A stretch of 39,324 nucleotides of DNA from JBDSZL01 sp039925145 (GTDB lineage: Bacteria > Acidobacteriota > Vicinamibacteria > Vicinamibacterales > SCN-69-37), in contig JBDSZL010000060.1 of assembly GCA_039925145.1 (NCBI GenBank), forward strand, positions 1-39,324, read 5' to 3'. The position numbers were made by a program, and so were the translations under genes. Every line of letters starts with the position of its first letter. The first letter of the stretch is position 1. Below are positions 16,395-24,243 of this stretch, in pieces. The notes below the pieces were generated by a model. The model ran no database searches. It had not been told where the DNA came from and saw nothing but the letters and a program-made list of their open reading frames with translations.

Positions 16395-16889
16395 GCCGCG
16401 GAGCATGCGGGGTGTGGCGAGCCACACCAGCTGGTTCTGACGCGCCGGCGGCCAGTCTTCGCAGTCGATGCGACAGACGCCGCCCTTCTTGAACTGCAGC
16501 GGCGTGCGCGAGCCAATGAGCCACCCTGCAAGCTCGCCCAGATCGGGCTCGTGCCCCACCAGGGCGACGCCACGCACCTTCGCGCGCGCGGCCAGCGCCT
16601 CGGCGACCCGGGCTGGCGTGCCACCGGGCGCGAGTACCGGCAGCGACACCACGTCGGGGCGCGATTCGAGGCCCCGGCTGACAAGCTCGGCCGTCTCCAT
16701 GGCGCGCACCAGTGGACTGGTCAGGATCAGGTCGATATCGGTGCCGAGCGTCTGCAGCCCGCGCACGACATGGCGCATGCGGACGGCGCCCTGATGCGTG
16801 AGCGGGCGCAACGTGTCGTCGGGCCACTTGTCACCACGTTCGGCGGCAATACCGTGTCGGATTAGATAGAGCGAACGCGTGACAGCCAT
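16389..16889 (-). CDS. sixA: SixA-type phosphohistidine phosphatase
   Basis: This is a small histidine-phosphatase (phosphoglycerate-mutase fold) of 166 residues. The catalytic RHG is in SLYLIRHGIAAERGDKWPDD, the second arginine region is ILTSPLVRAMETAELV, and the second histidine is in GVALVGHEPDLGELAGWL. SixA enzymes remove phosphate from phosphohistidine proteins, such as the ArcB phosphotransfer domain or the nitrogen PTS in E. coli. The gene begins 9 bp after the stop of the CHAD gene and so is probably its operon partner. That pairing, with Ppx just beyond, suggests a phosphate or polyphosphate role here. Confidence 0.87.
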   Translation of the reverse strand: MAVTRSLYLIRHGIAAERGDKWPDDTLRPLTHQGAVRMRHVVRGLQTLGTDIDLILTSPLVRAMETAELVSRGLESRPDVVSLPVLAPGGTPARVAEALAARAKVRGVALVGHEPDLGELAGWLIGSRTPLQFKKGGVCRIDCEDWPPARQNQLVWLATPRMLRGV

Positions 16890-16898
16890 GATTGGGAA

Positions 16899-17870
16899 CT
16901 AACTCGCAAGAGATGCGGGCCGACGGACCGGCGCCGCGCCCCCCTGGCGGCGCACGCTCGTCGCCCCGGCGGGCCTTCTGCTGGTCATTGCCGCGTCGGC
17001 GAGGGTGCGGCGGACGCCCTGCAGTAGATCGGCGAGCGCAGCACTGTCGCGCAGGGCTGCGGCGTGCAGCTCGCGACAGTCACGCTCGAGTGCGTCGGTC
17101 ACGATCGCAGCGGCCACGCGAAGTGCCGTGCCGCGTCCACTCACGGCGGCCTGGGCGACCAGCCGCAGCAGCACTTGAATATCGTGCAGCTGACCGTACC
17201 GGCGCTGCGTCCGTTTCAGCGCGCGAATGGCGACGGCCACGTCGAGTCGCGCGGCCTTCCGGCCCAGTTCGAGGACGTAGCGCAGCTTCTTCGTCGCAAT
17301 CCGCATCTCGTGCAGCCGGTCCGGCGCGTAGAGCGTGCCGCAGGCACTGGCCGCTGAGTGCACCGCTCTGACCCGGTCGAGCACGCGCGCCGCGATCGCA
17401 CGTTGCCACACCGCATCGCCGGTGGCGTCGTCAAGGCCCCGGCTCGTCTTCACAAGGACGCGCGCCAGGCGTTTCGAGTCGAACTCGTCCATCCACTCCG
17501 ACAGGGCCTCGCTTCGACGCCAGTGCTCTTTACCAAGAGCCCGGCGCAAAGGCGCCAGGCGTTCGTCAGGCCACCGGCGGCGACGAGCCGCCGCGTCGAG
17601 TTCGGCGCGGGCAACGTCGAGCTCGCGCATAGGGCCGAGCGCCCGCGTGACGGCGCGCAACTGCCGCCTGGCTCGGTGCGCCGGCACGTCGGGATCGGCC
17701 GCCTCGACAATCGCCAACAGCTCGCGCAGGCGCCGCGACGCGACGCGCGCGCGGCGCAACGCCCCCAAATCGCCGCCCTGGGCGGCCTTGATCGCCTCGG
17801 TCAGCCGTCCGGACTCTACCGCCATCGTCGTCGTCAAGGCCGGTACGATCGCCGTGGTACGATGGCTCAT
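16899..17870 (-). CDS. CHAD-domain protein (polyphosphate-binding type)
   Basis: This is a 323-residue all-helical, arginine-rich protein. CHAD domains are established inorganic-polyphosphate-binding modules. Both halves of the domain are seen: RRARVASRRLRELLAIV in the first and LHEMRIATKKLRYVLELGRK plus RRYGQLHDIQVLLRLV in the second. The tail from about 285 is basic and low in complexity. No CYTH catalytic domain is attached. ATG 17870 is preceded by GGAG and fits the domain boundary. It is 36 bp from the divergent ppx gene and is followed by sixA, so the neighbourhood is phosphate-centred. Confidence 0.87.
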   Translation of the reverse strand: MSHRTTAIVPALTTTMAVESGRLTEAIKAAQGGDLGALRRARVASRRLRELLAIVEAADPDVPAHRARRQLRAVTRALGPMRELDVARAELDAAARRRRWPDERLAPLRRALGKEHWRRSEALSEWMDEFDSKRLARVLVKTSRGLDDATGDAVWQRAIAARVLDRVRAVHSAASACGTLYAPDRLHEMRIATKKLRYVLELGRKAARLDVAVAIRALKRTQRRYGQLHDIQVLLRLVAQAAVSGRGTALRVAAAIVTDALERDCRELHAAALRDSAALADLLQGVRRTLADAAMTSRRPAGATSVRRQGGAAPVRRPASLAS

Positions 17871-17906
17871 CCGACCATCTCCCCCGCGTTTGTGCTGGTG
17901 TAGCCC

Positions 17907-19631
17907 ATGCGTATTGCCGCCATCGACATCGGCACGAATTCCCTGCACATGATCGTGTGCCGGGTGCGGCCGGATCTGTCGTTCGAGGTGATTGATCGCG
18001 AGAAAGACATGGTCCGGCTGGGCACGGGAGGCCTCGATGGCCGGCGACTGGCTGAAGAGAGCGCGACGGCGGCTGTGCTCACGTTATCAAAATTCCTCAG
18101 GATTGCCGCCTCGCATGGGGTCGACGAGATCATCACGGCGGCGACCAGCGCCGTACGCGAAGCCGAGAACGGCGCGTCGTTCATTGGAACCATCAAGCAC
18201 GATCTGGGCCTACATGTTCGCGTCATCTCCGGCACCGAAGAGGCGCGCCTGATTCACCTGGCAGCCGCTTACGCGGTCGACATTGGCAAGCGGCCAGCCG
18301 TGGTCATCGACATCGGCGGAGGGAGCACTGAAATCACTCTCGGCACAGCCGACCGCATGGCGCTCGGCCGCAGCTTCAAGCTCGGCGTCATCCGGCTGAC
18401 GGAGCGATTCGCGAAGAGTGATCCTCTCTCGGAGAGCGACGAACAGCGGTTGGTTCGCCACATCCGGCGCGAGACGGCGGGATATTTGCAACAGCTGGGG
18501 AAGCGGCGCTTCGAGCGTGTGATCGGTACGTCGGGCACCATTCTGTCCCTCGGAGCACTGGCGGGCGGACGACGGGCCAACGACGACTTGCGCAATGTGC
18601 GCGTGAGTGCGAAGGCCGTGCATCGGTTGCGCGAACGGTTGACCAGCATGACCTTGCCCCAACGGCTCAAGATGCCAGACCTCGATCCGCGGCGCGCCGA
18701 CCTGGCGCCGGCCGGCGTCGTCCTCATCGACACGCTGCTCGCGGGCCTTGGCGCCGAGGAGATCACCCTCTGCGACTTCGCTCTGCGCGAGGGACTGATT
18801 CTCGATTACATCCATCGCAACGCGGCCCATATCCGCACGGTCGAACGCTACCCGGACGTGCGGCGGCGGAGCGTGATCGAACTGGCCGAACGCTGCAACT
18901 ACCTTCCGGCACACGCGCAGCAGGTTGCCAAGCTGTCGCTCGCGCTGTTCGACGGCCTCGAGCCTCGGCACCAGCTCGGCAGCCGCGAGCGCGAGTGGCT
19001 CGAGTATGGCGCCCTGTTGCACGACATTGGCACGCACATCAGCTACGAGCGACATCACAAGCACTCGCACTACCTGATTCAGCACGGAGACCTGCGGGGA
19101 TTCGAGCCCGAGGAGGTCACCATCATCGCGCTGCTCGCGCGCTACCATCGCCAGGCGACCCCAAAACGTTCCCACCCGGAGTTTGGCGCGTTGCCGCGAG
19201 ACGCCCGCCGCCGCGTGCGCCTCCTGAGCGCCATCGTCCGTCTTGCCGAAGGGCTCGACCGCAGTCATGCGCAGGTCGTCCACCGGCTGGACATCCGGGA
19301 CTCCAGGGGCTCTGACGGCGACTCACCGATCGAGGACCAGATGGCGATCACCCTCACCTCCCCGGGCGATGCCGAGCTCGAGCTCTGGGCTGCCGCACGG
19401 CACGCGGCGCCTCTTGCCGAGCTGCTGGGGTTGCCGATTACGTTTGAAGCGGCCGGGGCGGTGCCCGTGCGCAAGGAGGCCAGTTCGCATGCTCGACACA
19501 CTCGCCACACCACACGCCTATCCGGGAAGGCTCTTCGTGGTGGAGGGCATCGACGGATCCGGGAAGACGACCCAGCTCAGCCTGCTGGCCAAGTGGCTGA
19601 CCGCCGCCGGCCACCGGGTGTTCGTCACTGA
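17907..19631 (+). CDS. Ppx/GppA phosphatase with C-terminal HD domain
   Basis: This 574-residue protein is an exopolyphosphatase or guanosine-pentaphosphatase type enzyme. The ASKHA-fold N-terminal half (1-300) carries AAIDIGTNSLHMIV, SGTEEARLIHLAAA, VIDIGGGSTEITLG and GTSGTI. The second half (about 325-500) is HD-like, with LLHDIGTHISYERHHKHSHY and ALLARYHR. Sequence does not decide between polyP and pppGpp as substrate; the adjacent CHAD gene favours polyP. The frame does not stop at the expected place after about residue 527. It continues 143 nt into the next gene, adding an Arg-rich tail of about 47 residues that looks non-native. Confidence 0.9.
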   Translation: MRIAAIDIGTNSLHMIVCRVRPDLSFEVIDREKDMVRLGTGGLDGRRLAEESATAAVLTLSKFLRIAASHGVDEIITAATSAVREAENGASFIGTIKHDLGLHVRVISGTEEARLIHLAAAYAVDIGKRPAVVIDIGGGSTEITLGTADRMALGRSFKLGVIRLTERFAKSDPLSESDEQRLVRHIRRETAGYLQQLGKRRFERVIGTSGTILSLGALAGGRRANDDLRNVRVSAKAVHRLRERLTSMTLPQRLKMPDLDPRRADLAPAGVVLIDTLLAGLGAEEITLCDFALREGLILDYIHRNAAHIRTVERYPDVRRRSVIELAERCNYLPAHAQQVAKLSLALFDGLEPRHQLGSREREWLEYGALLHDIGTHISYERHHKHSHYLIQHGDLRGFEPEEVTIIALLARYHRQATPKRSHPEFGALPRDARRRVRLLSAIVRLAEGLDRSHAQVVHRLDIRDSRGSDGDSPIEDQMAITLTSPGDAELELWAAARHAAPLAELLGLPITFEAAGAVPVRKEASSHARHTRHTTRLSGKALRGGGHRRIREDDPAQPAGQVADRRRPPGVRH

Positions 19632-20163
19632 CTGGAATTCCTCGGTCCTGGTCAAGGCCGCGACGAAAACCGGCAAGAAGAAGAACGCCCTCACGCCGAT
19701 GACGTTCAGCCTGTTGCACGCGACCGACTTCGCCGATCGTCAGCTCTACAACATCATTCCGCCACTGAAGGCGGGCATGATCGTGCTGGCCGATCGGTAT
19801 GCGTATACCGCCTTCGCGCGCGACGTCGCCCGCGGCGTCGATCGGCAGTGGGTCCGGGACCTGTACAGCTTCGCGGTTCGGCCCAACCTGGCGGTGTACT
19901 TCCGGGTGCCCATCGAGGTGTCGGTCGAGCGTCTGCTGGCGCGGCGCGTGAAGTTGAAGTTCTATGAGGCCGGCATGGACATGGGTTGGAGCACCAACCC
20001 CACCGAGAGTTTCCGGATTTTTCAGACTAAAGTCCTCGCCGAGTATGACCGGATCGTCGACGAGCACGACCTGATGGTCGTCGACGCGCGAGGCAGCATC
20101 ACCGAGCAGCAGCGGGTCTTTCGCGCGCTCGTCTCGGAGAACCTGGAGAAGTTGCGCGGATGA
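19489..20163 (+). CDS. Thymidylate-kinase-like P-loop kinase, first of a tandem pair
   Basis: The product has 224 residues with the TMK fold. The Walker A loop is VEGIDGSGKTTQ with K26 present. LLHATDFADRQ and GMIVLADRYAYTAFARD match the TMK helix and DRY motif, but the usual dTMP-site sequence after DRY (SxxAYQG) is not conserved. The lid region reads KFYEAGMDMG, shared with its neighbour and not typical of dTMP kinase. ATG 19489 is supported by AAGGAGG 9 nt upstream, although it lies inside the ppx frame. Its stop overlaps the start of the second kinase by 4 nt. Substrate is uncertain; a true dTMP kinase may be encoded elsewhere. Confidence 0.82.
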   Translation: MLDTLATPHAYPGRLFVVEGIDGSGKTTQLSLLAKWLTAAGHRVFVTDWNSSVLVKAATKTGKKKNALTPMTFSLLHATDFADRQLYNIIPPLKAGMIVLADRYAYTAFARDVARGVDRQWVRDLYSFAVRPNLAVYFRVPIEVSVERLLARRVKLKFYEAGMDMGWSTNPTESFRIFQTKVLAEYDRIVDEHDLMVVDARGSITEQQRVFRALVSENLEKLRG

Positions 20164-20918
20164 GCCCAGACGACATCGCTCCCGATCGAGGCGCTCACGG
20201 AGGCGTCACCCCCGGCCGCTCCTTCGGCCATGGTCTGCCCTACCTCTCGCTCGAAGACTGCCCCGGGAAGATCATCGCGATCGAGGGCACCGATGGCGTG
20301 GGCCGGTCCACGCAGATCCGGCTCCTGCGTGAATGGCTCGAGGTGCGCGGCTACGGCGTGATCGAGACCGGCTGGACGCGGTCTCCGCTGATGCAGCCGA
20401 CGATCGAGCTCGCCAAGTCGAGCAACACGCTCAACAAGCTGACGTTCGTGCTGCTCTACGCCTGCGACTTCGCCGATCGGCTCGAAAAAGAGATTATCCC
20501 CGCGCTCAAAGCCGGCTTCATCGTCCTGGCCGACCGGTACATCTACACGGCCATCGCGCGCGCGGGTGTCCGCAGCGTAGACAGCCAGTGGATCCGGCGC
20601 CTCTACGGATTTGCCATCGCCCCACACCTGGTCTTCTATCTCAAAATCGACGCCGATGCGCTGGCGCGGCGCGTGCTCGAGGCGTCGGGCATCTCGTACT
20701 GGGAGGCGGGGATGGACATGAAATCCGGCGACGACATCTACGACAGCTTCCGCACCTACCAGCGGCAGTTGCTGCGCGAGTATGCCGCCATGTCCGACGA
20801 GTTCGGCTTTCGGGTGATCGATGGCCGGAAATCCATCAAGAACATCCAGGATGAGCTGAGGCGGCAGATCGGGGAGTTCCTCGAAGAGACCAGCGCGCCC
20901 GCAACGCCGCGCGCCTGA
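20160..20918 (+). CDS. Thymidylate-kinase-like protein with altered P-loop, second of the pair
   Basis: This 252-residue paralogue of the preceding gene overlaps it by ATGA. An extra N-terminal segment of about 36 residues precedes the kinase domain. The P-loop reads IEGTDGVGRSTQ: the catalytic Walker A lysine is replaced by R49 (codon CGG, 20304-20306). FVLLYACDFADR, GFIVLADRYIYTAIARA and YWEAGMDMK mirror the first protein, so the two are true paralogues. Arginine at this position usually lowers or abolishes phosphoryl transfer, which suggests a regulatory subunit, a heterodimer partner or a changed chemistry. The fold is clear and the function unknown. Confidence 0.8.
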   Translation: MSPDDIAPDRGAHGGVTPGRSFGHGLPYLSLEDCPGKIIAIEGTDGVGRSTQIRLLREWLEVRGYGVIETGWTRSPLMQPTIELAKSSNTLNKLTFVLLYACDFADRLEKEIIPALKAGFIVLADRYIYTAIARAGVRSVDSQWIRRLYGFAIAPHLVFYLKIDADALARRVLEASGISYWEAGMDMKSGDDIYDSFRTYQRQLLREYAAMSDEFGFRVIDGRKSIKNIQDELRRQIGEFLEETSAPATPRA

Positions 20919-20960
20919 TTGCTGGCCGCGCGCTGCCAGACCGGCACCAGGGCGGCGCGG

Positions 20961-20988
20961 TTGCCTGATCAACTCGTACCTGTAGAAT
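20961..20988 (+). promoter_or_regulatory. Promoter of yacG-gltA
   Basis: TTGCCT (20961-20966) and TAGAAT (20983-20988) are 16 nt apart. The -10 ends only 6 nt before the yacG ATG at 20995, again predicting a leaderless or near-leaderless transcript. Confidence 0.5.
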
Positions 20989-20994
20989 AGCTCG

Positions 20995-21204
20995 ATGCCC
21001 GATCCTCCGCTGTGCGTGTATTGCCGCACGCGGCCGGCAGAATCGTCCTGGGCGCCCTTCTGCAGCGAACGATGCAAGATGGCCGATCTGGGTCGGTGGT
21101 TGTTCGGCGACTATCGTGTCGCCGGGCCGCCAGTCGATGCCGAGCCTCACGACGACGACGACCCGCCGGAGGCAGGTGGAGGATCGCACGGGCACCACGA
21201 CTGA
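20995..21204 (+). CDS. yacG: YacG-like zinc protein (DNA gyrase inhibitor family)
   Basis: This is a 69-residue zinc-finger protein. The four cysteines are in CVYCRTRP and FCSERCKMADLGRWL, the typical YacG CxxC...CxxxC pattern, and LGRWLFGDYRV is the family's next conserved block. In E. coli YacG binds gyrase and limits its activity. The acidic, His-rich tail (DDDDPPEAGG, HGHHD) is variable. The gene follows a promoter 6 nt upstream and is 34 bp ahead of citrate synthase, so the two probably share a transcript. Confidence 0.85.
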   Translation: MPDPPLCVYCRTRPAESSWAPFCSERCKMADLGRWLFGDYRVAGPPVDAEPHDDDDPPEAGGGSHGHHD

Positions 21205-21238
21205 GCTTGCTGCGGGCGGCGAGGCGCCGCCGACACCT

Positions 21239-22525
21239 ATGGCCGACACCCTCACAATCACCGACAACCGCACCGGCAAGCAGTACGAGATTCCCATCGA
21301 GGAGGGCGCCATTCGCGCCACGGATCTTCGGAAGGTTCGCGCCTCCGCCGACGACTTCGGACTGATGACGTACGACCCGGCCTATCAGAACACGGCGTCC
21401 TGCCGGAGCCGCATCACGTTCATCGACGGCGACAAGGGCATCCTGCTCTATCGCGGGTATCCGATTGAGCAGCTGGCCGAGCAGAGCACGTTTCTCGACA
21501 CCGCCTACCTCATCCTGAACGGCGAGCTGCCGACCGATGTACAGCGCGGGGAGTGGACCCGCGCAATCGCGGGCGAGACCCACGTGCCAGACACGCTCGC
21601 CCAGTTCATGAACGGGTTCCTGCCCGAAGCGCACCCCATGGGCGCGTTCATCTCGTTGCTCGGCGCGCTGTCGACCTACTTTCCAGACGCCAAGCACGTG
21701 CTCGACGCCGACAATCGGCAGCGTCAGATCGCGCGGCTCGTGGCCAAAGCGCCGGCACTTGGCGCCTATACGCATCGCCATCGCGCCGGCCAGCCCTTCG
21801 TGGCACCAGACCCCAGCCTCAGTTATCCCGGTAATTTCCTGCGGATGCTGTTCAAGACCGGCGACGGCGCGTATACGCCTCACCCGGTTCTCGAGCGCGC
21901 CATGGACGTGCTGTTCATCCTGCATGCCGACCACGAGCAGAATTGCAGCACGAACGCCATGCGGGGCATCGGCAGCTCTCAGGCCGATCCCTACTCGTCG
22001 ATGGCCGGCGCGGCGGCCGCGCTCTACGGCCCGCTCCACGGCGGTGCCAACGAAGCCGTGCTCCGGATGCTGCAGGAGATCGGCTCGATCGATCACATCC
22101 CCGAGTTCATCACCCGCGTGAAGGGTGGCGACGGCCGGCTGATGGGATTCGGTCACCGGATTTACAAGTCGTACGACCCCCGCGCCCGCATCATCAAGCA
22201 GACGGCCGATGCCGTCTTCGAAGTGACCGGGCGTAATCCGCTCCTCGAGATTGCCCTCGAGCTCGAGCGGATTGCGCTCGAAGACGAGTACTTCGTCAAA
22301 CGCAAGCTCTACCCCAATGTCGACTTCTATTCCGGGTTGATCTACCAGGCCATGGGCTTTCCGGTCGAGATGTTCCCGGTGCTCTTCGCCATTCCGCGGG
22401 CCGTCGGCTGGCTCGCGCAATGGGACGAGATGCTGCGCGACCCAGACCAGAAGATTGCGCGTCCACGACAGATCTATCTCGGCCACGGTCGACGGGATGT
22501 CCCGGCACGTCAGCCCCAGCGCTGA
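21239..22525 (+). CDS. gltA: Citrate synthase
   Basis: This TCA-cycle enzyme condenses oxaloacetate and acetyl-CoA. At 428 residues it matches the hexameric bacterial (type II) group. The catalytic residues are visible: the histidine in DHEQNCSTNAMR, the histidine in MGFGHRIYKSYDPRA and the aspartate in YPNVDFYSGLIYQAMG. GPLHGGANEAVLRML is the acetyl-CoA-binding signature. The ATG at 21239 opens the normal N-terminal beta domain (LTITDNRTGKQYEIP). It is the second gene after yacG. Confidence 0.95.
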   Translation: MADTLTITDNRTGKQYEIPIEEGAIRATDLRKVRASADDFGLMTYDPAYQNTASCRSRITFIDGDKGILLYRGYPIEQLAEQSTFLDTAYLILNGELPTDVQRGEWTRAIAGETHVPDTLAQFMNGFLPEAHPMGAFISLLGALSTYFPDAKHVLDADNRQRQIARLVAKAPALGAYTHRHRAGQPFVAPDPSLSYPGNFLRMLFKTGDGAYTPHPVLERAMDVLFILHADHEQNCSTNAMRGIGSSQADPYSSMAGAAAALYGPLHGGANEAVLRMLQEIGSIDHIPEFITRVKGGDGRLMGFGHRIYKSYDPRARIIKQTADAVFEVTGRNPLLEIALELERIALEDEYFVKRKLYPNVDFYSGLIYQAMGFPVEMFPVLFAIPRAVGWLAQWDEMLRDPDQKIARPRQIYLGHGRRDVPARQPQR

Positions 22526-22573
22526 AGGCCAGCGCATGCAGCATCGACCACGGCACACCGGTCGAGGGCGCGC

Positions 22574-23563
22574 GTGACGGTCAGCGGCCGCCTCGTTATC
22601 TCCGCGACCCTCGCCCTCGGGGCCGTCGTGGGCGGCGCGATCGCGACGAAGCTCCCCTCAGCGACGATGGCTGCGGCACAGCGGCAGCCGGCGGCGGGTG
22701 CCGCCGCGGCGCGAACCGCTCAGCCGCCCCAGTTCGACAGCGCGCGCGCCTGGGCGCATCTGCGCCAACTGATCGCCATCGGCCCGAGGCCCGCCGGGTC
22801 CGCACAGCTGCGACAGACCCGCGCCTACATTACCCGCCAGCTCGCGGCACTCGGACTCACGGTGCAGGAGCAGGCATTCACGGCAGATACGCCCATGGGC
22901 CGCGTGGAGATGGTGAACCTGGCGGTGCGCCTTCCCGGCCGACGCAGCGATCGCATTCTGATCACGGGCCATTACGACACGAAGCTGTTCCGCACGCAGA
23001 CGTTCGTCGGCGCGAGCGACGGCGGGTCGAGCGCCGCCTTCCTCCTCGAGCTGGCTCGCACGCTCAGGGATCGGCCCCGCGAGTTCACGCACGAGATCGT
23101 GTGGCTCGATGGGGAGGAAGCGTTCTGCTCGAGCTGGACCGAGTGTGGCCGCCCGGGGTCTCCGGACAACACGTACGGCAGCCGCTACTACGTGCAGGCC
23201 GCCCGCAAAGCAGGTGCGCTCGCATCGATCAAGGCCATGGTTCTGGTCGACATGATCGGCGACACCGACCTGCAAATCAGGAGAGACTCGAACTCCGCGC
23301 GCTGGCTCACGGACATCATCTGGAACACGGCCCGCCGGCTCGCCTACGGGGGCGTGTTCGTCAACGCCGACACGACCGTCGAAGACGATCACCTGCCGTT
23401 CGTCGAAGCGGGCGTGCCGTCCGTCGACATCATCGACCTCGACTACCCGTACTGGCACACGCCTGATGACACGCTGCAGCACGTGAGCGCGCGCAGTCTT
23501 CAGGCCGTGGGCGACGTGCTGGTCGCCGCGCTGCCCGACATCGAGAGCCACTTCAAGAACTGA
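22574..23563 (+). CDS. Secreted M28-family zinc peptidase or glutaminyl-cyclase-like enzyme
   Basis: The 329-residue exported protein has an N-terminal hydrophobic segment (LVISATLALGAVVGGA) followed by an Ala-rich linker. The five M28 zinc ligands are in order: H in LITGHYDTK, bridging D in VGASDGGSSA, E in WLDGEEAF, D in VLVDMIGD and H in YPYWHTPDDT. The pattern matches both aminopeptidases and glutaminyl-peptide cyclotransferases; the C-terminal YWHTPDDTLQHVS is shared by both. The start is a GTG at 22574, 48 bp after gltA. Confidence 0.88.
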   Translation: MTVSGRLVISATLALGAVVGGAIATKLPSATMAAAQRQPAAGAAAARTAQPPQFDSARAWAHLRQLIAIGPRPAGSAQLRQTRAYITRQLAALGLTVQEQAFTADTPMGRVEMVNLAVRLPGRRSDRILITGHYDTKLFRTQTFVGASDGGSSAAFLLELARTLRDRPREFTHEIVWLDGEEAFCSSWTECGRPGSPDNTYGSRYYVQAARKAGALASIKAMVLVDMIGDTDLQIRRDSNSARWLTDIIWNTARRLAYGGVFVNADTTVEDDHLPFVEAGVPSVDIIDLDYPYWHTPDDTLQHVSARSLQAVGDVLVAALPDIESHFKN

Positions 23564-23595
23564 CCGCGGCCGGAACACTCAGCCGCGAGCACGGC

Positions 23596-23904
23596 TCATG
23601 TCGTGCGCTTGGTTGCGGCCTCGGAAGCCCCGCCCCTGCGGAGCGCCAGCGTTGCCCACCCACATCCGAGCACGAAGAGCGCCCAGACCGAGGCGCCCCG
23701 CACCCCGTCGTGCGACGCTCGAGCCATGACCTCGGCCATCGCCGGCTGGGGTCCGCGCCCGAGCTCGAATTCGGCCTGCAATTGCAGATACTCGCGGGCG
23801 CCCCGCGAGACATATAGATCGAAGAACCCGTTCCACACCGCCGCGGCCACCACCAGCCACAAGAGGGCGAGCACGGCCGGTCGCGCCCCGACACGCGGCG
23901 TCAT
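23596..23904 (-). CDS. Small membrane protein of unknown function
   Basis: This 102-residue protein has two hydrophobic segments (VLALLWLVVAAAVWNGFF near 10-27 and SVWALFVLGCGWATLAL near 70-87). Between them is a hydrophilic, helical stretch with YVSRGAREYLQLQAEFELG. The tail is basic. ATG 23904 overlaps the stop of the zinc-ribbon gene by ATGA, so the two are translated together. I do not recognise a family. Confidence 0.65.
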   Translation of the reverse strand: MTPRVGARPAVLALLWLVVAAAVWNGFFDLYVSRGAREYLQLQAEFELGRGPQPAMAEVMARASHDGVRGASVWALFVLGCGWATLALRRGGASEAATKRTT

Positions 23905-24182
23905 CGACGTCTGGGCACGAGCAGGTACACAGCTGAGACAACCGCGACAACCGCACCGGCGCTCGTGGCCCATTGCGCGGACGACCGGGGCTCGGACGTC
24001 AACGCGAACCAGCCAAGACCGAGCGCCACGAGAAGGAGCAGAACTGGCAGCAGCCGGGTACGAGACCGCAGTTGCACCCCGCCGTTCCGCATGGGCACCG
24101 GCGGCAGCGCTGTTGCCGTGCCGCAGCGGTAACAAACGATGGCCTTGTCCGCAATTGTCGCCCCGCACCCACCACACACCAT
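23901..24182 (-). CDS. Zinc-ribbon membrane protein
   Basis: This 93-residue protein begins with a zinc ribbon, CGGCGATIADKAIVCYRCG, with two CxxC knuckles. A basic linker and two transmembrane helices follow (LLPVLLLLVALGLGWFAL and AGAVVAVVSAVYLLV). ATG 24182 starts right at the zinc ribbon and has a purine-rich stretch upstream. It is coupled to the small membrane gene downstream and divergent from the rhomboid gene, with 61 bp between starts. The function is unknown. Confidence 0.7.
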   Translation of the reverse strand: MVCGGCGATIADKAIVCYRCGTATALPPVPMRNGGVQLRSRTRLLPVLLLLVALGLGWFALTSEPRSSAQWATSAGAVVAVVSAVYLLVPRRR

Positions 24183-24229
24183 CGGTCGTCCTGCCCTTCC
24201 CGCACCCAGACCCGGACCATGCGGCGCTC

Positions 24230-24235
24230 TATACT
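24230..24235 (+). promoter_or_regulatory. -10 element (TATACT) of the rhomboid-like gene
   Basis: TATACT ends 8 nt before the GTG start at 24244. No -35 or Shine-Dalgarno is evident. The spacing again predicts a leaderless transcript and supports the GTG start. Confidence 0.4.
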
Positions 24236-24243
24236 GGCACCGC

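Noticed and set aside
16389..20918. PPK2-type polyphosphate kinase identity for the tandem kinases
   Set aside because: The DRY motif and lid are TMK-like and PPK2 Walker motifs are absent; only the fold relation is used as a hypothesis.
20969..22558. 529-codon minus-strand frame opposite citrate synthase
   Set aside because: Shadow of gltA and yacG, both with full catalytic or zinc motifs.
23589..23606. Hairpin GCACG...CGTGC after the M28 gene as a terminator
   Set aside because: Only 5 bp of stem with an 8-nt loop and no U-run; too weak to call.
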